Positions 25,420 to 33,686 of a stretch of DNA of 64,000 nucleotides are shown piece after piece. Made by a program: the position numbers and the translations under genes. The notes beneath the pieces are model-generated. The model was not told the origin of the DNA. It made no database searches and saw nothing but the letters and a program-made list of their open reading frames with translations. The stretch covers positions 77,064 through 141,063 of the forward strand of contig JBAXPV010000005.1 of the NCBI GenBank assembly GCA_037132075.1, written 5' to 3'. Within the stretch, counting starts at the first letter, position 1. Every line of letters starts with the position of its first letter. Origin of the DNA: JBAXPV01 sp037132075. Its GTDB lineage: Bacteria; Bacteroidota; Bacteroidia; Bacteroidales; CAIXZF01.

Positions 25420-26527
25420 ATTCGGAAATCGGAATTTGGAATTTATATTTCGGAATTCTGAATTAATAAATATAGGTATAGGCGTTTAGGTTTCTTTTTT
25501 TTGCTACTTCAACCCATATAAACAAAAGAAATTTTCAATTTGGGTCATGGCCTTACCCTGGATTTATTCGTTTAATTTATATATTTTTCCTATACATATC
25601 TATTATTCACCGTTATAAAAGTAACGTTGAAACCTCAAGTCATCCTGAGGGCTAATGTTCTTCAAACAAATCAATATTATTGACGTAATTTTTGTAATTA
25701 GCATAATAACAATAGTTTACTAAATTGCGTCAATGGTAGCAAAACGATTGATAAGCAGGTTCCTCCCTACGGTCGGAATGATTTAAAGCTCTTTGCGAAA
25801 AATGGAGGGAGAAATGGCGGCTTCGCCGCCATTTCTCCCTCCTCCTCTCCTGTAGATAGGCCCGTCATTTCGAGCGAAGCGAGAAACCTCCATATGAAAA
25901 AAAAACTGTCATCCTGAGAGCTAATGTTCTTTGAACAAATCAATATTTATTGAAGCATTTTCGCAATTAGCTTAATAACAACAGTTTACTAAATTGCGTC
26001 AATGGTAGCGGAGTCGAAGGACGGTTCCTAAGCCTGAGTTACGGTTATAATGTTATTTTATTATTTTGATAATCAAATTATTAGCATTACAACAGTCCTC
26101 CTTCGACTCCGCTCAGGATGACATGGAGTTCTCAATGCAATTTAGCATTACATTGAGAAAATATTAATAAATTACGGCTTTTAGGTTTCCCGTTTTTGGT
26201 AATTTTAGCCATAGAAACGAGAAACTACAATGTTCCCTGGATGTATGTCAAACTAAATACAATAGAAGGAATTAATATGGATCCAATCCCCTATATGATC
26301 CTGAAAAGGTAGTAATAAATGAGTCGGTTCCTATATATAGGGCAATTCAGAGGATCCCTAAACGTCAATACCTATATTTTTAATAATAAATTGTTGGTTT
26401 AAATAATTTCGATTTCGAAATTCAGAATCCGTAATTCAGAACTCAGATTTCAGAATTCAGAATTCAGATATCAGAATCCGATAGCCAGATTTTTTTCGTA
26501 CATTTAACTCCTCCAAATAAACTCACC
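25420..26527. repeat. 1.1-kb gene-free region with nested repeats
   Basis: No credible ORF. Contains: imperfect terminal-like inverted arms at 25462-25490 and 26357-26387; two direct copies, about 102 bp each and near 88% alike, at 25639-25740 and 25908-26009, both ending AAATTGCGTCAATGGTAGC; a perfect 18-bp-arm hairpin at 25804-25842 (loop TTC); and common words CTTCGACTCCGC and GAGCGAAGCGAG. The outer edges carry TCTGAATTC/GAATTCAGA words in opposite orientation. It looks like a stack of decayed or non-autonomous elements. Confidence 0.7.
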
Positions 26528-26770
26528 ATGAGCGACAACAACAACTCCAAAATCCTGATGGCCTTTCTGGCCGGGGCAGCCGTAGGGGCAGCGATCGGGT
26601 ATTTCCTGAACTCCGACAAAAAAGATGAACTGATGGAAGACCTCAAAGACGGTGCGTCGAAAGTAAAACAAGGCCTCGATGACACCATCGGGAAAGCCAA
26701 AGATATTGTGGATGCTTTTAAAGCCGGTGCTAAAGAAGTTGAAGCTGAAGAAATCAAACCCAATGCCTGA
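26528..26770 (+). CDS. YtxH domain protein
   Basis: An 80-residue protein with an N-terminal glycine/alanine-rich membrane segment (residues 9-28, LMAFLAGAAVGAAIGYFL) followed by a charged helical tail (LMEDLKDGASKVKQGLDD) typical of YtxH general-stress proteins. It is the first gene of a three-gene overlapping cluster, which suggests an envelope or stress role. A near-consensus promoter word TACATTTA lies at 26499-26506. Confidence 0.82.
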   Translation: MSDNNNSKILMAFLAGAAVGAAIGYFLNSDKKDELMEDLKDGASKVKQGLDDTIGKAKDIVDAFKAGAKEVEAEEIKPNA

Positions 26771-27134
26771 GCCCATGATTGAACCCGTCAATATCTTTGG
26801 AGAGCTGAAACAACTCATCACCGACTATCTGAATGCCCGGATTGAGCTGTTCAAGCTGGAATCCTATGAGAAGATCGCCAAAGTCACCGCTGTCCTCTTT
26901 TCTTCGGTGGTCGTGGCTTTGCTGGCATTTTTCCTCTTGTTTTTTCTCAGCCTGAGTGCCGGATTTTACTTTGGAAGTCTATTCGACAGCAATGCGCTGG
27001 GGTTCCTGTTGATAACCGGAATCTATGTTATTCTTTTCATGCTTGTCATGTTAAGGCGGAAGGAGTTTTTCGAGAAATTCATCATCAACAGCATCCTGGG
27101 TGTGCTGAACAAGAAGGAGGGTGAGGATGAATAA
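26763..27134 (+). CDS. Phage-holin-family (holin-X-like) membrane protein
   Basis: A 123-residue protein. ATG 26763 overlaps the end of the YtxH gene by 8 bp (ATG 26775 is the alternative); the longer open frame upstream is only overlap. Charged N-terminal helix (YLNARIELFKLESYEKIAK), then two membrane helices (about 40-66 and 76-98) and a basic tail, the layout of PF07332-type proteins. In Bacteroidota these commonly sit beside YtxH genes and are not part of prophages; no phage genes are present here. Confidence 0.78.
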   Translation: MPEPMIEPVNIFGELKQLITDYLNARIELFKLESYEKIAKVTAVLFSSVVVALLAFFLLFFLSLSAGFYFGSLFDSNALGFLLITGIYVILFMLVMLRRKEFFEKFIINSILGVLNKKEGEDE

Positions 27135-27456
27135 GGGAGAATCTCAACTTTCAAATCTTGATAAACTAATCCTTGAAAAACAAAGGTTAATAACCTATTG
27201 CGATTACCAGGAAAAGCTTATTTCCTATAAATTCAATGACTTAAAAAAGAACTTCCCGGATATCATCACCCAGGAGATTCTGCCTTTTTCGCCAGAGAAA
27301 AACAAAGACGTTGGTTCTATGCTCGACTTTGTCAACGATTTCATCCTTCGACTGCTTCCCGGGCGTTTCGGGAAAAGCAGGATGGCGGGGATTTTGCTGA
27401 AGGTGGTGGAGGGGATAGTTATTCGGGGATTTTCGAAGACGCGACGGGGCGACTAG
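27127..27456 (+). CDS. Small basic protein of the YtxH/holin operon, C-terminus within repeat
   Basis: A 109-residue protein starting at ATG 27127, overlapping the previous stop by 8 bp. I recognise no domain. It has a helical N-terminal half rich in Lys/Leu and a Gly-rich hydrophobic stretch near the end (MAGILLKVVEGIVIRGF). The last residues KTRRGD and the TAG stop are encoded by the octamer array that begins at 27440, so the native C-terminus has probably been altered by the array. Confidence 0.7.
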   Translation: MNKGESQLSNLDKLILEKQRLITYCDYQEKLISYKFNDLKKNFPDIITQEILPFSPEKNKDVGSMLDFVNDFILRLLPGRFGKSRMAGILLKVVEGIVIRGFSKTRRGD

Positions 27457-27503
27457 GCGACGGGGCGACGGGGCGACTTGGCGACTTGGCGACTTGGCGA
27501 TCG
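27440..27503. repeat. Octamer tandem array overlapping a gene end
   Basis: Eight uninterrupted 8-bp units: CGCGACGG, GGCGACTA, GGCGACGG twice, GGCGACTT three times, GGCGATCG. The TAG stop of the 27127 gene is at 27454-27456, inside unit 2. Confidence 0.92.
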
Positions 27504-27506
27504 GGA

Positions 27507-27546
27507 CAATTGGTATATTGGTATATTGAAAATTGGTATATTGATA
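27507..27546. repeat. 40-bp AT-rich repeat, copy 1
   Basis: Built from GGTATATTG words; identical over 40 bp to 44961-45000, with a partial copy near 45756-45788. It follows directly on the octamer array. Confidence 0.9.
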
Positions 27547-27575
27547 CATTTAAAACCCTAAATTAGCTTGTTCAA

Positions 27576-27923
27576 ATGCATCTTATGTCAAACAATATTT
27601 TCAAACTTTTCCGAAAGAATTTTGAGCTCCTGTTTTGGATTGGCAGTTTGACATTTCTTGGCATTACAGCATCGGCTGAGTGTCATTATAGTTTTTGCCT
27701 GTTCAAGCTGGCGGGGCTTCCCTGGTGCCCGGGTTGCGGGATCGGGCATGCGATCGGGTTTATTTTGCAGGGTAAATTCCTGTTGTCGTGGCAAACGCAT
27801 TGGTTGGGGGGGCCGGCACTGCTGGTAATATTGCATAGAATATACGTTCTTTTGTTGACTATAAAATTCCAAAGTCCAAATCACAAAGTCCAAATAAATA
27901 TCAAATATTCAAATATCAAATAA
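27576..27923 (+). CDS. DUF2752 domain membrane protein, tail derived from repeat
   Basis: A 115-residue protein. The conserved core has CHYSFCLFKLAGLPWCPGCGIGHAI with a CPGCG motif, followed by a second membrane segment (GGPALLVILHRIYVLLL), as in DUF2752 proteins. These often neighbour TM2-domain genes, as here. The last about 20 residues (KFQSPNHKVQINIKYSNIK) come from AAAGTCCAAAT/ATCAAATATTC repeats, not from the family. Function unknown. Confidence 0.8.
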   Translation: MHLMSNNIFKLFRKNFELLFWIGSLTFLGITASAECHYSFCLFKLAGLPWCPGCGIGHAIGFILQGKFLLSWQTHWLGGPALLVILHRIYVLLLTIKFQSPNHKVQINIKYSNIK

Positions 27924-28013
27924 ATATCAATTCCCAAAATCCCCAATCATTCCGCAATCCGCATTCCGCAATCCGCAATAAAAAAGTGGTTATTAATTTA
28001 AAATCTACAAACA

Positions 28014-28370
28014 ATGAATATGATGTTATTTAGCCTTCCTGGCATGACCCATGAGGAGATGTCTTTCCTCGAAAGTATCACCAAAGACCTTACAGAAGAA
28101 CAGCAAAAGCAGTTCATCATGATTTACACCAGCCGTCGCAAAGACCCGCAGCTCATCCTTCTCCTTGCACTCCTTGGCTTTATAGGTGTGGCCGGGGTTC
28201 ATCGCATGATTGTCGGACAGCTCGGCATGGGTATCGTTTATTTCTTCACCGGTGGTTTCTGCCTGATCGGCACCATCGTCGATATCATCAATCATAAGGA
28301 TCTGAGTGGAGAGTTTAACCGCAGGCAGGCGGTTGAGAGTGTGGGGATGGTGAAGGCCTTTGTAAAATAG
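28014..28370 (+). CDS. TM2 domain protein
   Basis: A 118-residue protein with a charged N-terminal segment (TEEQQKQFIMIYTSRRKDP) and a TM2 domain: LLLALLGFIGVAGVHRMIVGQ, then a G-rich turn and YFFTGGFCLIGTIVDII. TM2 proteins have two helices linked by a short DRF-like turn; here the turn motif is VHRMIVG. Function is unknown; the DUF2752 neighbour suggests a shared membrane role. Confidence 0.82.
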   Translation: MNMMLFSLPGMTHEEMSFLESITKDLTEEQQKQFIMIYTSRRKDPQLILLLALLGFIGVAGVHRMIVGQLGMGIVYFFTGGFCLIGTIVDIINHKDLSGEFNRRQAVESVGMVKAFVK

Positions 28371-28536
28371 TAAGGATGAAGGATGAACAATAAAGGATGA
28401 AGAGAAGTCCTAAAGACTGAAGTTCGGTCATAACTAACTGTTTAACAACAATCTAACTTCACCTCCTCCTTTCACTTGGTGCTTCTTGCTTTTTATATCT
28501 TACTTCAAAAAAACTTAAAAAATATAGGCTGTACTC

Positions 28537-28871
28537 CCTTCGCGATACTTGGTGATGCCCTTGGTGTTCCTTTGTGAAACCACTTTTTAAGGGGTTGCTC
28601 AAAGGCGCTCAAAGGATAACACTAAGTAAAAAAGGATAATATATAAAGGATAAACAATCCTACCACCGGCAAGTTCACCCTCCATGGCCTGAGTTCCGAA
28701 TCCCAAATCTGTATCGAAATTCGTGAAATCCGTGGACAAAAAATCTTTTCAAAAACGGTACCCGGATCAGATAATATTGAACTAAATTTGATTGCCCCGG
28801 CTGGGGTTTATTTTGTAACGGTCAGAACTTTTCTTAAAACTTTAACTTTAAGATTGATGAAGGACGAGTAA
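28537..28871 (+). pseudogene. Orphan T9SS type A sorting-domain fragment, unit A
   Basis: From 28653 to the TAA at 28869-28871 the frame reads NNPTTGKFTLHG, then IEIREIRGQKIFSKTV, then APAGVYFVTVRT and a basic end: a complete type A sorting domain without a protein in front. A stop codon (28644-28646) lies just upstream in frame and there is no start codon. The 5' part of the unit (28537-28650) is AAAGG/CCTTTG inverted-repeat DNA. Unit B follows as a diverged tandem copy. Confidence 0.75.
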
Positions 28872-28880
28872 TGAAGGATG

Positions 28881-29245
28881 CCCTTCGAGATACTTTGTGT
28901 GACCCTTCGTGATCCTTTGTGAAACCACTTTTTAAGGTGTTACACAAAGGCACTCAAAGGATAACACGAAGTACCACAATTAAGAAAAAAGGATGATATA
29001 TAAAGGATGATATATAAAGGATAAACAACCCCACCACCGGCAAGTTTACCCTAAGGGGCCTGAGTTCCAAATCCCAAATCTGTATCGAAATTCGTGAAAT
29101 TCGTGGACAAATAATCTTTTCATTAACAGTTTCCGGATCTGATAATATTGAATTGAACCTTGATGCCCCGATGGGTGTTTATTTCTTAAGGATAATCACT
29201 GGTAGCAGGATTGTTACTTTGAAAATGATAAAGGATGATATATAA
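28881..29245 (+). pseudogene. Orphan T9SS type A sorting-domain fragment, unit B
   Basis: From 29034 to the TAA at 29243-29245 the frame reads NNPTTGKFTLRG, then IEIREIRGQIIFSLTV, then APMGVYFLRIIT and TLKMIKDD. It is homologous along its whole length to unit A, including the inverted-repeat leader and the GGATGATATATAAAGGATA words. It ends 17 bp before the aldo/keto reductase start. Confidence 0.75.
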
Positions 29246-29262
29246 AGGATAATATATAAAGT

Positions 29263-30279
29263 ATGAAGTATAGAAAGCTTGGCCATTCCGGCCTCCTCGT
29301 CTCCGAACTCTGTTTCGGCACCATGACCTTTGGTGGTCGCGGTTATTGGGAAACCATTGGTCATCTGCCTGAAGACAAAGCCAAACAGCTTGTCGATATG
29401 GCTATTGATGCCGGTGTTAACTTTATCGACACCGCAGATGTCTACTCTTACGGCTTATCCGAAGAACTCCTCGGCAAAGCGATTGTTGGCAAACGACAAG
29501 ATCTTGTTGTGGCCACGAAAGTCAGGGCCCGCATGAGTCCCGGGATTAATGATGTGGGATTGAGCCGCCACCACATCATGCAGAGCTGCGAAAACAGTCT
29601 GAAACGGCTTCAAACGGATTATATTGACTTATATATCATCCATAGCTATGACTATGAAACACCGCAGGAAGAGACACTTCGTGCGCTGGACGATCTCGTC
29701 AGGCAAGGAAAAGTCCGCTACCTGGGTGTTTCCAATCATGGCGGCTGGCATCTGATGAAAGCGCTTGCCATCTCTGATAAATATATGCTTGAGAAATTCG
29801 TATCCTACCAGGGATTGTATTCCCTCGCTTCCCGCGATATCGAAACGGAAATCGTTCCCCTCTGCCTCGATCAGGGATTAGGAATCACGCCCTGGTCTCC
29901 CCTGTTTGGCGGCTTCCTCAGCGGGAAATACAAAAGAGGAAAAACCACAGAGACCGAAGGACGACGCGGAAGTGCACAATATAACTTCCTCAACATTGAG
30001 GAGGAAAAAGGATATGCCATTCTGGATGTGCTTGAAATTGTTGCCAACAATCATGGCGCAAGCATGGCACAAGCGGCACTCAATTATCTCTTGCGTAAAC
30101 CTGTCGTTTCTTCTGTCCTGATTGGAGCGAATACGCCCGAACAGCTTGCCGATAACCTGAAAACCGTGGATTGGGAGATGAGTGCTGAAGAAGTTTTGAT
30201 GCTGGATAAAGTCAGTATGCCCTATCGTCCGTATCCTTATTGGATGCTGGATAGGACGAGAATGGATCGGGGGGTGTAA
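29263..30279 (+). CDS. Aldo/keto reductase
   Basis: A 338-residue NADPH-dependent TIM-barrel reductase. The catalytic tetrad is visible: Asp56 and Tyr61 (IDTADVYSYG), Lys86 (VATKV) and His127 (YIIHSYD). LGVSNHGGW and the C-terminal SVLIGANTPEQLADNL cofactor loop are typical of the AKR family related to potassium-channel beta subunits (YhdN/YghZ type). The substrate, presumably an aldehyde or ketone, is unknown. The gene lies directly after the orphan sorting-domain repeats and has no clear promoter. Confidence 0.88.
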   Translation: MKYRKLGHSGLLVSELCFGTMTFGGRGYWETIGHLPEDKAKQLVDMAIDAGVNFIDTADVYSYGLSEELLGKAIVGKRQDLVVATKVRARMSPGINDVGLSRHHIMQSCENSLKRLQTDYIDLYIIHSYDYETPQEETLRALDDLVRQGKVRYLGVSNHGGWHLMKALAISDKYMLEKFVSYQGLYSLASRDIETEIVPLCLDQGLGITPWSPLFGGFLSGKYKRGKTTETEGRRGSAQYNFLNIEEEKGYAILDVLEIVANNHGASMAQAALNYLLRKPVVSSVLIGANTPEQLADNLKTVDWEMSAEEVLMLDKVSMPYRPYPYWMLDRTRMDRGV

Positions 30280-30281
30280 AA

Positions 30282-30382
30282 GTTCGTGTGTCGTGGGCAC
30301 TTGGGCATGTGTGCCGGTTTGCAGGTGGGTACGTCCGTAGCTGCACACTTGCCCACCTGCCCACGTTCACACGACACACGAA
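30282..30382. repeat. Intergenic inverted repeat
   Basis: Perfect 12-bp outer arms TTCGTGTGTCGT (30282-30293) and ACGACACACGAA (30371-30382) enclose GC-rich GGGCAC/GCCCACC words. It separates the aldo/keto reductase from the sigma-factor gene and can terminate the former. Confidence 0.75.
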
Positions 30383-30398
30383 ACAAAAAAAATATAAT

Positions 30399-30406
30399 TA
30401 CTTTTG
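30399..30406 (+). promoter_or_regulatory. -7 promoter element of the sigma-factor operon
   Basis: TACTTTTG matches TAnnTTTG and lies 18 bp before the proposed TTG start of the sigma factor, implying a very short leader. Confidence 0.5.
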
Positions 30407-30423
30407 TCCAACAAGCAATACTT

Positions 30424-31014
30424 TTGGACGAACCTGAAAAACATTTGTGCGAGCGTATCCGCGGCGGAGACAAGGATGCCTTCGAATATGTATTTAAGAC
30501 ATATTACGGGCAATTGTGTGGATATGCCCGGCAAATTGTTTTGGATCCCGATGCTTCTGAAGAGATCATTCAAGAGTTGTTTTTCCAATTGTGGCAGAAG
30601 AAAGAGTCTTTGCAGGTTAACACCTCGTTAAAATCCTATCTTTTCAGAGCGGTGCATAACAGTTGCCTGAATCACATCAAACATCACAAGATCAGGGATG
30701 CTTATTCACAGAATTTCAAACTGGAAAACATTGACAACAGTGTTAGTGATAGTCAGAATCTTGAGGTTAAAGAACTTCAGATGCGCATCACCAAAGCTAT
30801 AGAATTGCTTCCCCCGGAACGGAAGAAAGTCTTTATGATGATTCGTTTTGAGGAAAGGAAATACAAAGAAGTTGCTGACATACTCGGAATATCAGTAAAA
30901 ACCGTTGAAAACCAGATGGGAAAAGCGATGCAGTTCCTGAGAGAGGCACTGAAAGACCTGATTCCCTTGTTATTGCTATTTATTTTACACAGTATGAAAA
31001 GTTTTTTTTCTTAA
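30424..31014 (+). CDS. ECF sigma factor, FecI-like (Bacteroidota type)
   Basis: A 196-residue RNA polymerase sigma factor. The upstream open frame runs through the intergenic inverted repeat, and the -7 box at 30399 lies inside it, so TTG 30424 (LDEPEKHLCERIRGGD) is preferred. Sigma-2 region: DAFEYVFKTYYGQLCGYARQIV with EEIIQELFFQLWQK; sigma-4 helix-turn-helix: YKEVADILGISVKTVENQMGKAMQFLRE. A hydrophobic tail (LIPLLLLFILHSMKSFF) is unusual in length. The FecR-like gene 40 bp downstream is its presumed anti-sigma factor. Confidence 0.87.
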   Translation: MDEPEKHLCERIRGGDKDAFEYVFKTYYGQLCGYARQIVLDPDASEEIIQELFFQLWQKKESLQVNTSLKSYLFRAVHNSCLNHIKHHKIRDAYSQNFKLENIDNSVSDSQNLEVKELQMRITKAIELLPPERKKVFMMIRFEERKYKEVADILGISVKTVENQMGKAMQFLREALKDLIPLLLLFILHSMKSFFS

Positions 31015-31054
31015 TCGATAGGTGAAACATGAAACTAAATTGTCATAGAGCTAA

Positions 31055-32083
31055 ATGAATGCCTTTGAAGAAAATATTTACCCTGATCTGATCATCAAAT
31101 TCCTACACGGCGAAGCCGATTCAGCAGAGACCATCCTCGTAAAGGAATGGCTCGCTTCTTCGGCAGAAAACCAGGCTGAATTTGAAACGATGGAAAAGAT
31201 CTGGAAAGCGTCGCAGATTGGCTTTCCGGAAGCGCTGGCTGTGGATGCCGACAAGGCATGGGCCAAACTTTCGGAAAGGATCAGCCAGTCTGAAGCTGTT
31301 CAAGGTATAGCGCCTGTGAGAAAATTCCGCTCACCCTATCTGACGATCGGACTTAAAATTGCTGCGGTCCTCCTCCCCCTTCTTGTTTTAACCTATGTCA
31401 TTATCAGTCAATACACTAAAGTTAAGACCAAAACATTTAGCACCGAATTGGCTATCGCAAATATAACCCTGACTGATGGCACTATTGTCATGATGAATCA
31501 GAAGTCAGTCCTGAGTTATCCGGAAACATTTTCTAAAAAATCCAGGGAAGTAAGCCTCAACGGAGAAGCATTTTTTACTGTCACACCCAACCTGACAAAG
31601 CCATTTATCATTCATGCAAACAACCTGGATATAAGGGTTGTCGGGACTTCATTTAATGTCAGGGCGCTTACCAATGAAGATCTCATCGAAGTAATGGTTA
31701 AAACCGGGAGAGTGAGACTGTATGCGATCAATGCAGCTGGGGAGAAAAAGGATTCCATCATGCTGGAAGCCGGGAAGACCGGGATATTCAACAAGAAAGC
31801 CAGTCTTTTTATGCCTGTGAAAGAGAAAGTGGAAAACACTTTATTCTGGATCAATAAAACATTGCAATTTAACAAAACGCCACTGGATTCTGTCTTTCCA
31901 CAGATTGTAAAATACTATGGGGTCAAGATAAAACTAAAGAATAATGACATCCGGAAACTCAGGCTGACGGCTAAGTTTGAAGGATTGGATGCTGACAGGA
32001 TCCTGCATATTATCAGTGAATCTTTCGGCTTGAACATCACAAAAGCGGACTCAACTTTTGAAATTGATGTTGTGCAAAAATAG
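31055..32083 (+). CDS. FecR-family anti-sigma / signal transduction protein
   Basis: A 342-residue protein: cytoplasmic anti-sigma region (residues 1-60, with FLHGEADSAETILVKEWL), one membrane helix near 92-112 (LKIAAVLLPLLVLTYVII), a periplasmic FecR beta domain (LTDGTIVMMN...VSLNGEAFFTV...VVGTSFNVRAL), and a C-terminal DUF4974-like region (LQFNKTPLDSVFPQIVKYYGV). It normally holds the sigma factor until an outer-membrane signal is sensed. It overlaps the next gene by 17 bp, which implies translational coupling. Confidence 0.9.
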   Translation: MNAFEENIYPDLIIKFLHGEADSAETILVKEWLASSAENQAEFETMEKIWKASQIGFPEALAVDADKAWAKLSERISQSEAVQGIAPVRKFRSPYLTIGLKIAAVLLPLLVLTYVIISQYTKVKTKTFSTELAIANITLTDGTIVMMNQKSVLSYPETFSKKSREVSLNGEAFFTVTPNLTKPFIIHANNLDIRVVGTSFNVRALTNEDLIEVMVKTGRVRLYAINAAGEKKDSIMLEAGKTGIFNKKASLFMPVKEKVENTLFWINKTLQFNKTPLDSVFPQIVKYYGVKIKLKNNDIRKLRLTAKFEGLDADRILHIISESFGLNITKADSTFEIDVVQK

Positions 32084-33686
32084 CCATAGAAATTACCTCG
32101 TCCTGGTCATCGTTCTGCTGACAAACCTGGCCAATGCCCAGCAAAGTCTCCTGGAACGGAAAGTCAACATTTCCTTTGACAATTTGCCGATTGAAAAAGC
32201 ATTACAGCAAATAGAGAACAGCTCTGGTGCCAGGTTTTCCTACAATTCTGACATTATCAGCACTGAGACCCGGGTGAGTATCATCGCAAAAGGAAAACCG
32301 CTCGGCAAGGTCCTTGTTTCTGTCCTTGGCAGTGATTATTACTTTAAAAGCACTGAGAAGTACATTATCATCCTTCAGAAAATAAAAAAATCAGATCCGC
32401 CACCGAAGGAAAAGATCTTCAGTTTGTCGGGAAGGGTTGTCGATTCTCAAACAAAACAAGCGATTCCTGAAGCAACGATATATGATATGGTAAGCCTCAT
32501 GTCAGAATTAAGTGACAGTAATGGATTTTTTAATGTAATGCTTCCACCCAGTACCCGTTTTATTGGTCTGAGATGCTGCAAGCTGGGATACAATGACACC
32601 GTGGCATTCCTCAGGCCCTCCGGGAAAGAAACTGCTAACTTCAGGCTTACAAGAATTGACAAGAACATTAGTAAGATAATCACGGTGTCCTCCAGGGAAA
32701 TCCCGCTGGTCGATTCAACGAATTTGTTCCTTGTCAAAAGGATTGTCTCTTCCAATCTGCTGATTAACAGCAACAATGTTATTATTCCCGACAAACGCAT
32801 TGTCCAGTTTTCGCTGCTTCCGGGTATGGGAAGCAATCAACTCCTGGGTGGTTCCGTTGTGAATCATTTCTCCATGAATCTATTGGGTGGTTTTTCAAAA
32901 GGTGTCAGTGGTTTTGAGGCGGGTGGGCTCTTAAATATCAACAAAGACAACGTCAATGGATTTCAGTTTTGCGGCCTGGTCAACCTGACAGGAAAGAATG
33001 TCAATGGATTCCAGGTATGCGGTGTGCTGAACCGTACTTCGGGGAATGTCAATGGCGCACAGGCAAGCTGCCTGGTGAATTTCGCAAGAGATACTGTAAA
33101 TGGTGTCCAGATTGCAGGATTGGTGAATTATGCCAGGCATCCCGGCTTCCAGTTAGGACTGGTCAATATCGCTGACAGTCCGGATGGTGCGCCCCTGGGG
33201 GTGTTCAACATCATCAGGCACGGCTATTACGCGATCTCGCTTAATTATGATGACATTCAAAGCGGAGACATCCTTTTTCATATGGGAACACATCGCTTAT
33301 ACAGCATGATCGGTCTTTGCATGAGATCGGATCCTGATTTTCAAAGCTGGGGAATCTGTTACGGATTGGGACACCAGGTTTTTTATCCGCACCGCCTCAG
33401 CATGAATGTTGAGCTGTTAAGCTCGGTTATCAATGCTTTCGGGCAGTTTGACTCCACCACCATCAGTCGGGTCGGATTCTCCTGCCAGCTATCATATCGA
33501 ATCTGGAATAATACATTTATCACTGCCGGCCCTTCCTTAAACACCTTTATCGCAAAAGCGGATAATCAGCAGGTAGATGCCTACATTTCAGATGCCATTA
33601 AAGGAGACAGCTGGCATTATGCACCGGCTCATACCCGCTTCGATGCCTGGATTGGCGGGACATTCGGGATAAAAATAAAAATTTAG
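32067..33686 (+). CDS. STN-domain protein with CarboxypepD_reg-like and LA_2272-type surface repeats
   Basis: A 539-residue protein; ATG 32067 is chosen (an in-frame TTG nine bases earlier is weaker). After a signal peptide comes an STN secretin/TonB N-domain (VNISFDNLPIEKALQQIENSSGARFSYN), then a carboxypeptidase-regulatory-like domain (SLSGRVVDSQTKQAIPEATI), then about five repeats of the form VNGFQxCGLVN (residues about 290-375), and a C-terminal barrel-like region. There is no TonB plug or full TonB-dependent barrel. In this position one expects the transducing receptor; the STN domain would touch FecR in the periplasm. Confidence 0.8.
   Translation: MLCKNSHRNYLVLVIVLLTNLANAQQSLLERKVNISFDNLPIEKALQQIENSSGARFSYNSDIISTETRVSIIAKGKPLGKVLVSVLGSDYYFKSTEKYIIILQKIKKSDPPPKEKIFSLSGRVVDSQTKQAIPEATIYDMVSLMSELSDSNGFFNVMLPPSTRFIGLRCCKLGYNDTVAFLRPSGKETANFRLTRIDKNISKIITVSSREIPLVDSTNLFLVKRIVSSNLLINSNNVIIPDKRIVQFSLLPGMGSNQLLGGSVVNHFSMNLLGGFSKGVSGFEAGGLLNINKDNVNGFQFCGLVNLTGKNVNGFQVCGVLNRTSGNVNGAQASCLVNFARDTVNGVQIAGLVNYARHPGFQLGLVNIADSPDGAPLGVFNIIRHGYYAISLNYDDIQSGDILFHMGTHRLYSMIGLCMRSDPDFQSWGICYGLGHQVFYPHRLSMNVELLSSVINAFGQFDSTTISRVGFSCQLSYRIWNNTFITAGPSLNTFIAKADNQQVDAYISDAIKGDSWHYAPAHTRFDAWIGGTFGIKIKI

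Noticed and set aside
26763..27134. Prophage remnant suggested by the holin-family protein
   Set aside because: No other phage genes nearby; this family is commonly chromosomal and paired with YtxH.
27241..27549. Minus-strand ORF of 102 codons over the octamer array
   Set aside because: Low-complexity translation of repeats antisense to the YtxH-operon gene.
32067..33686. SusC/TonB-dependent receptor
   Set aside because: There is no plug domain and the protein is far too short for a 22-strand barrel.
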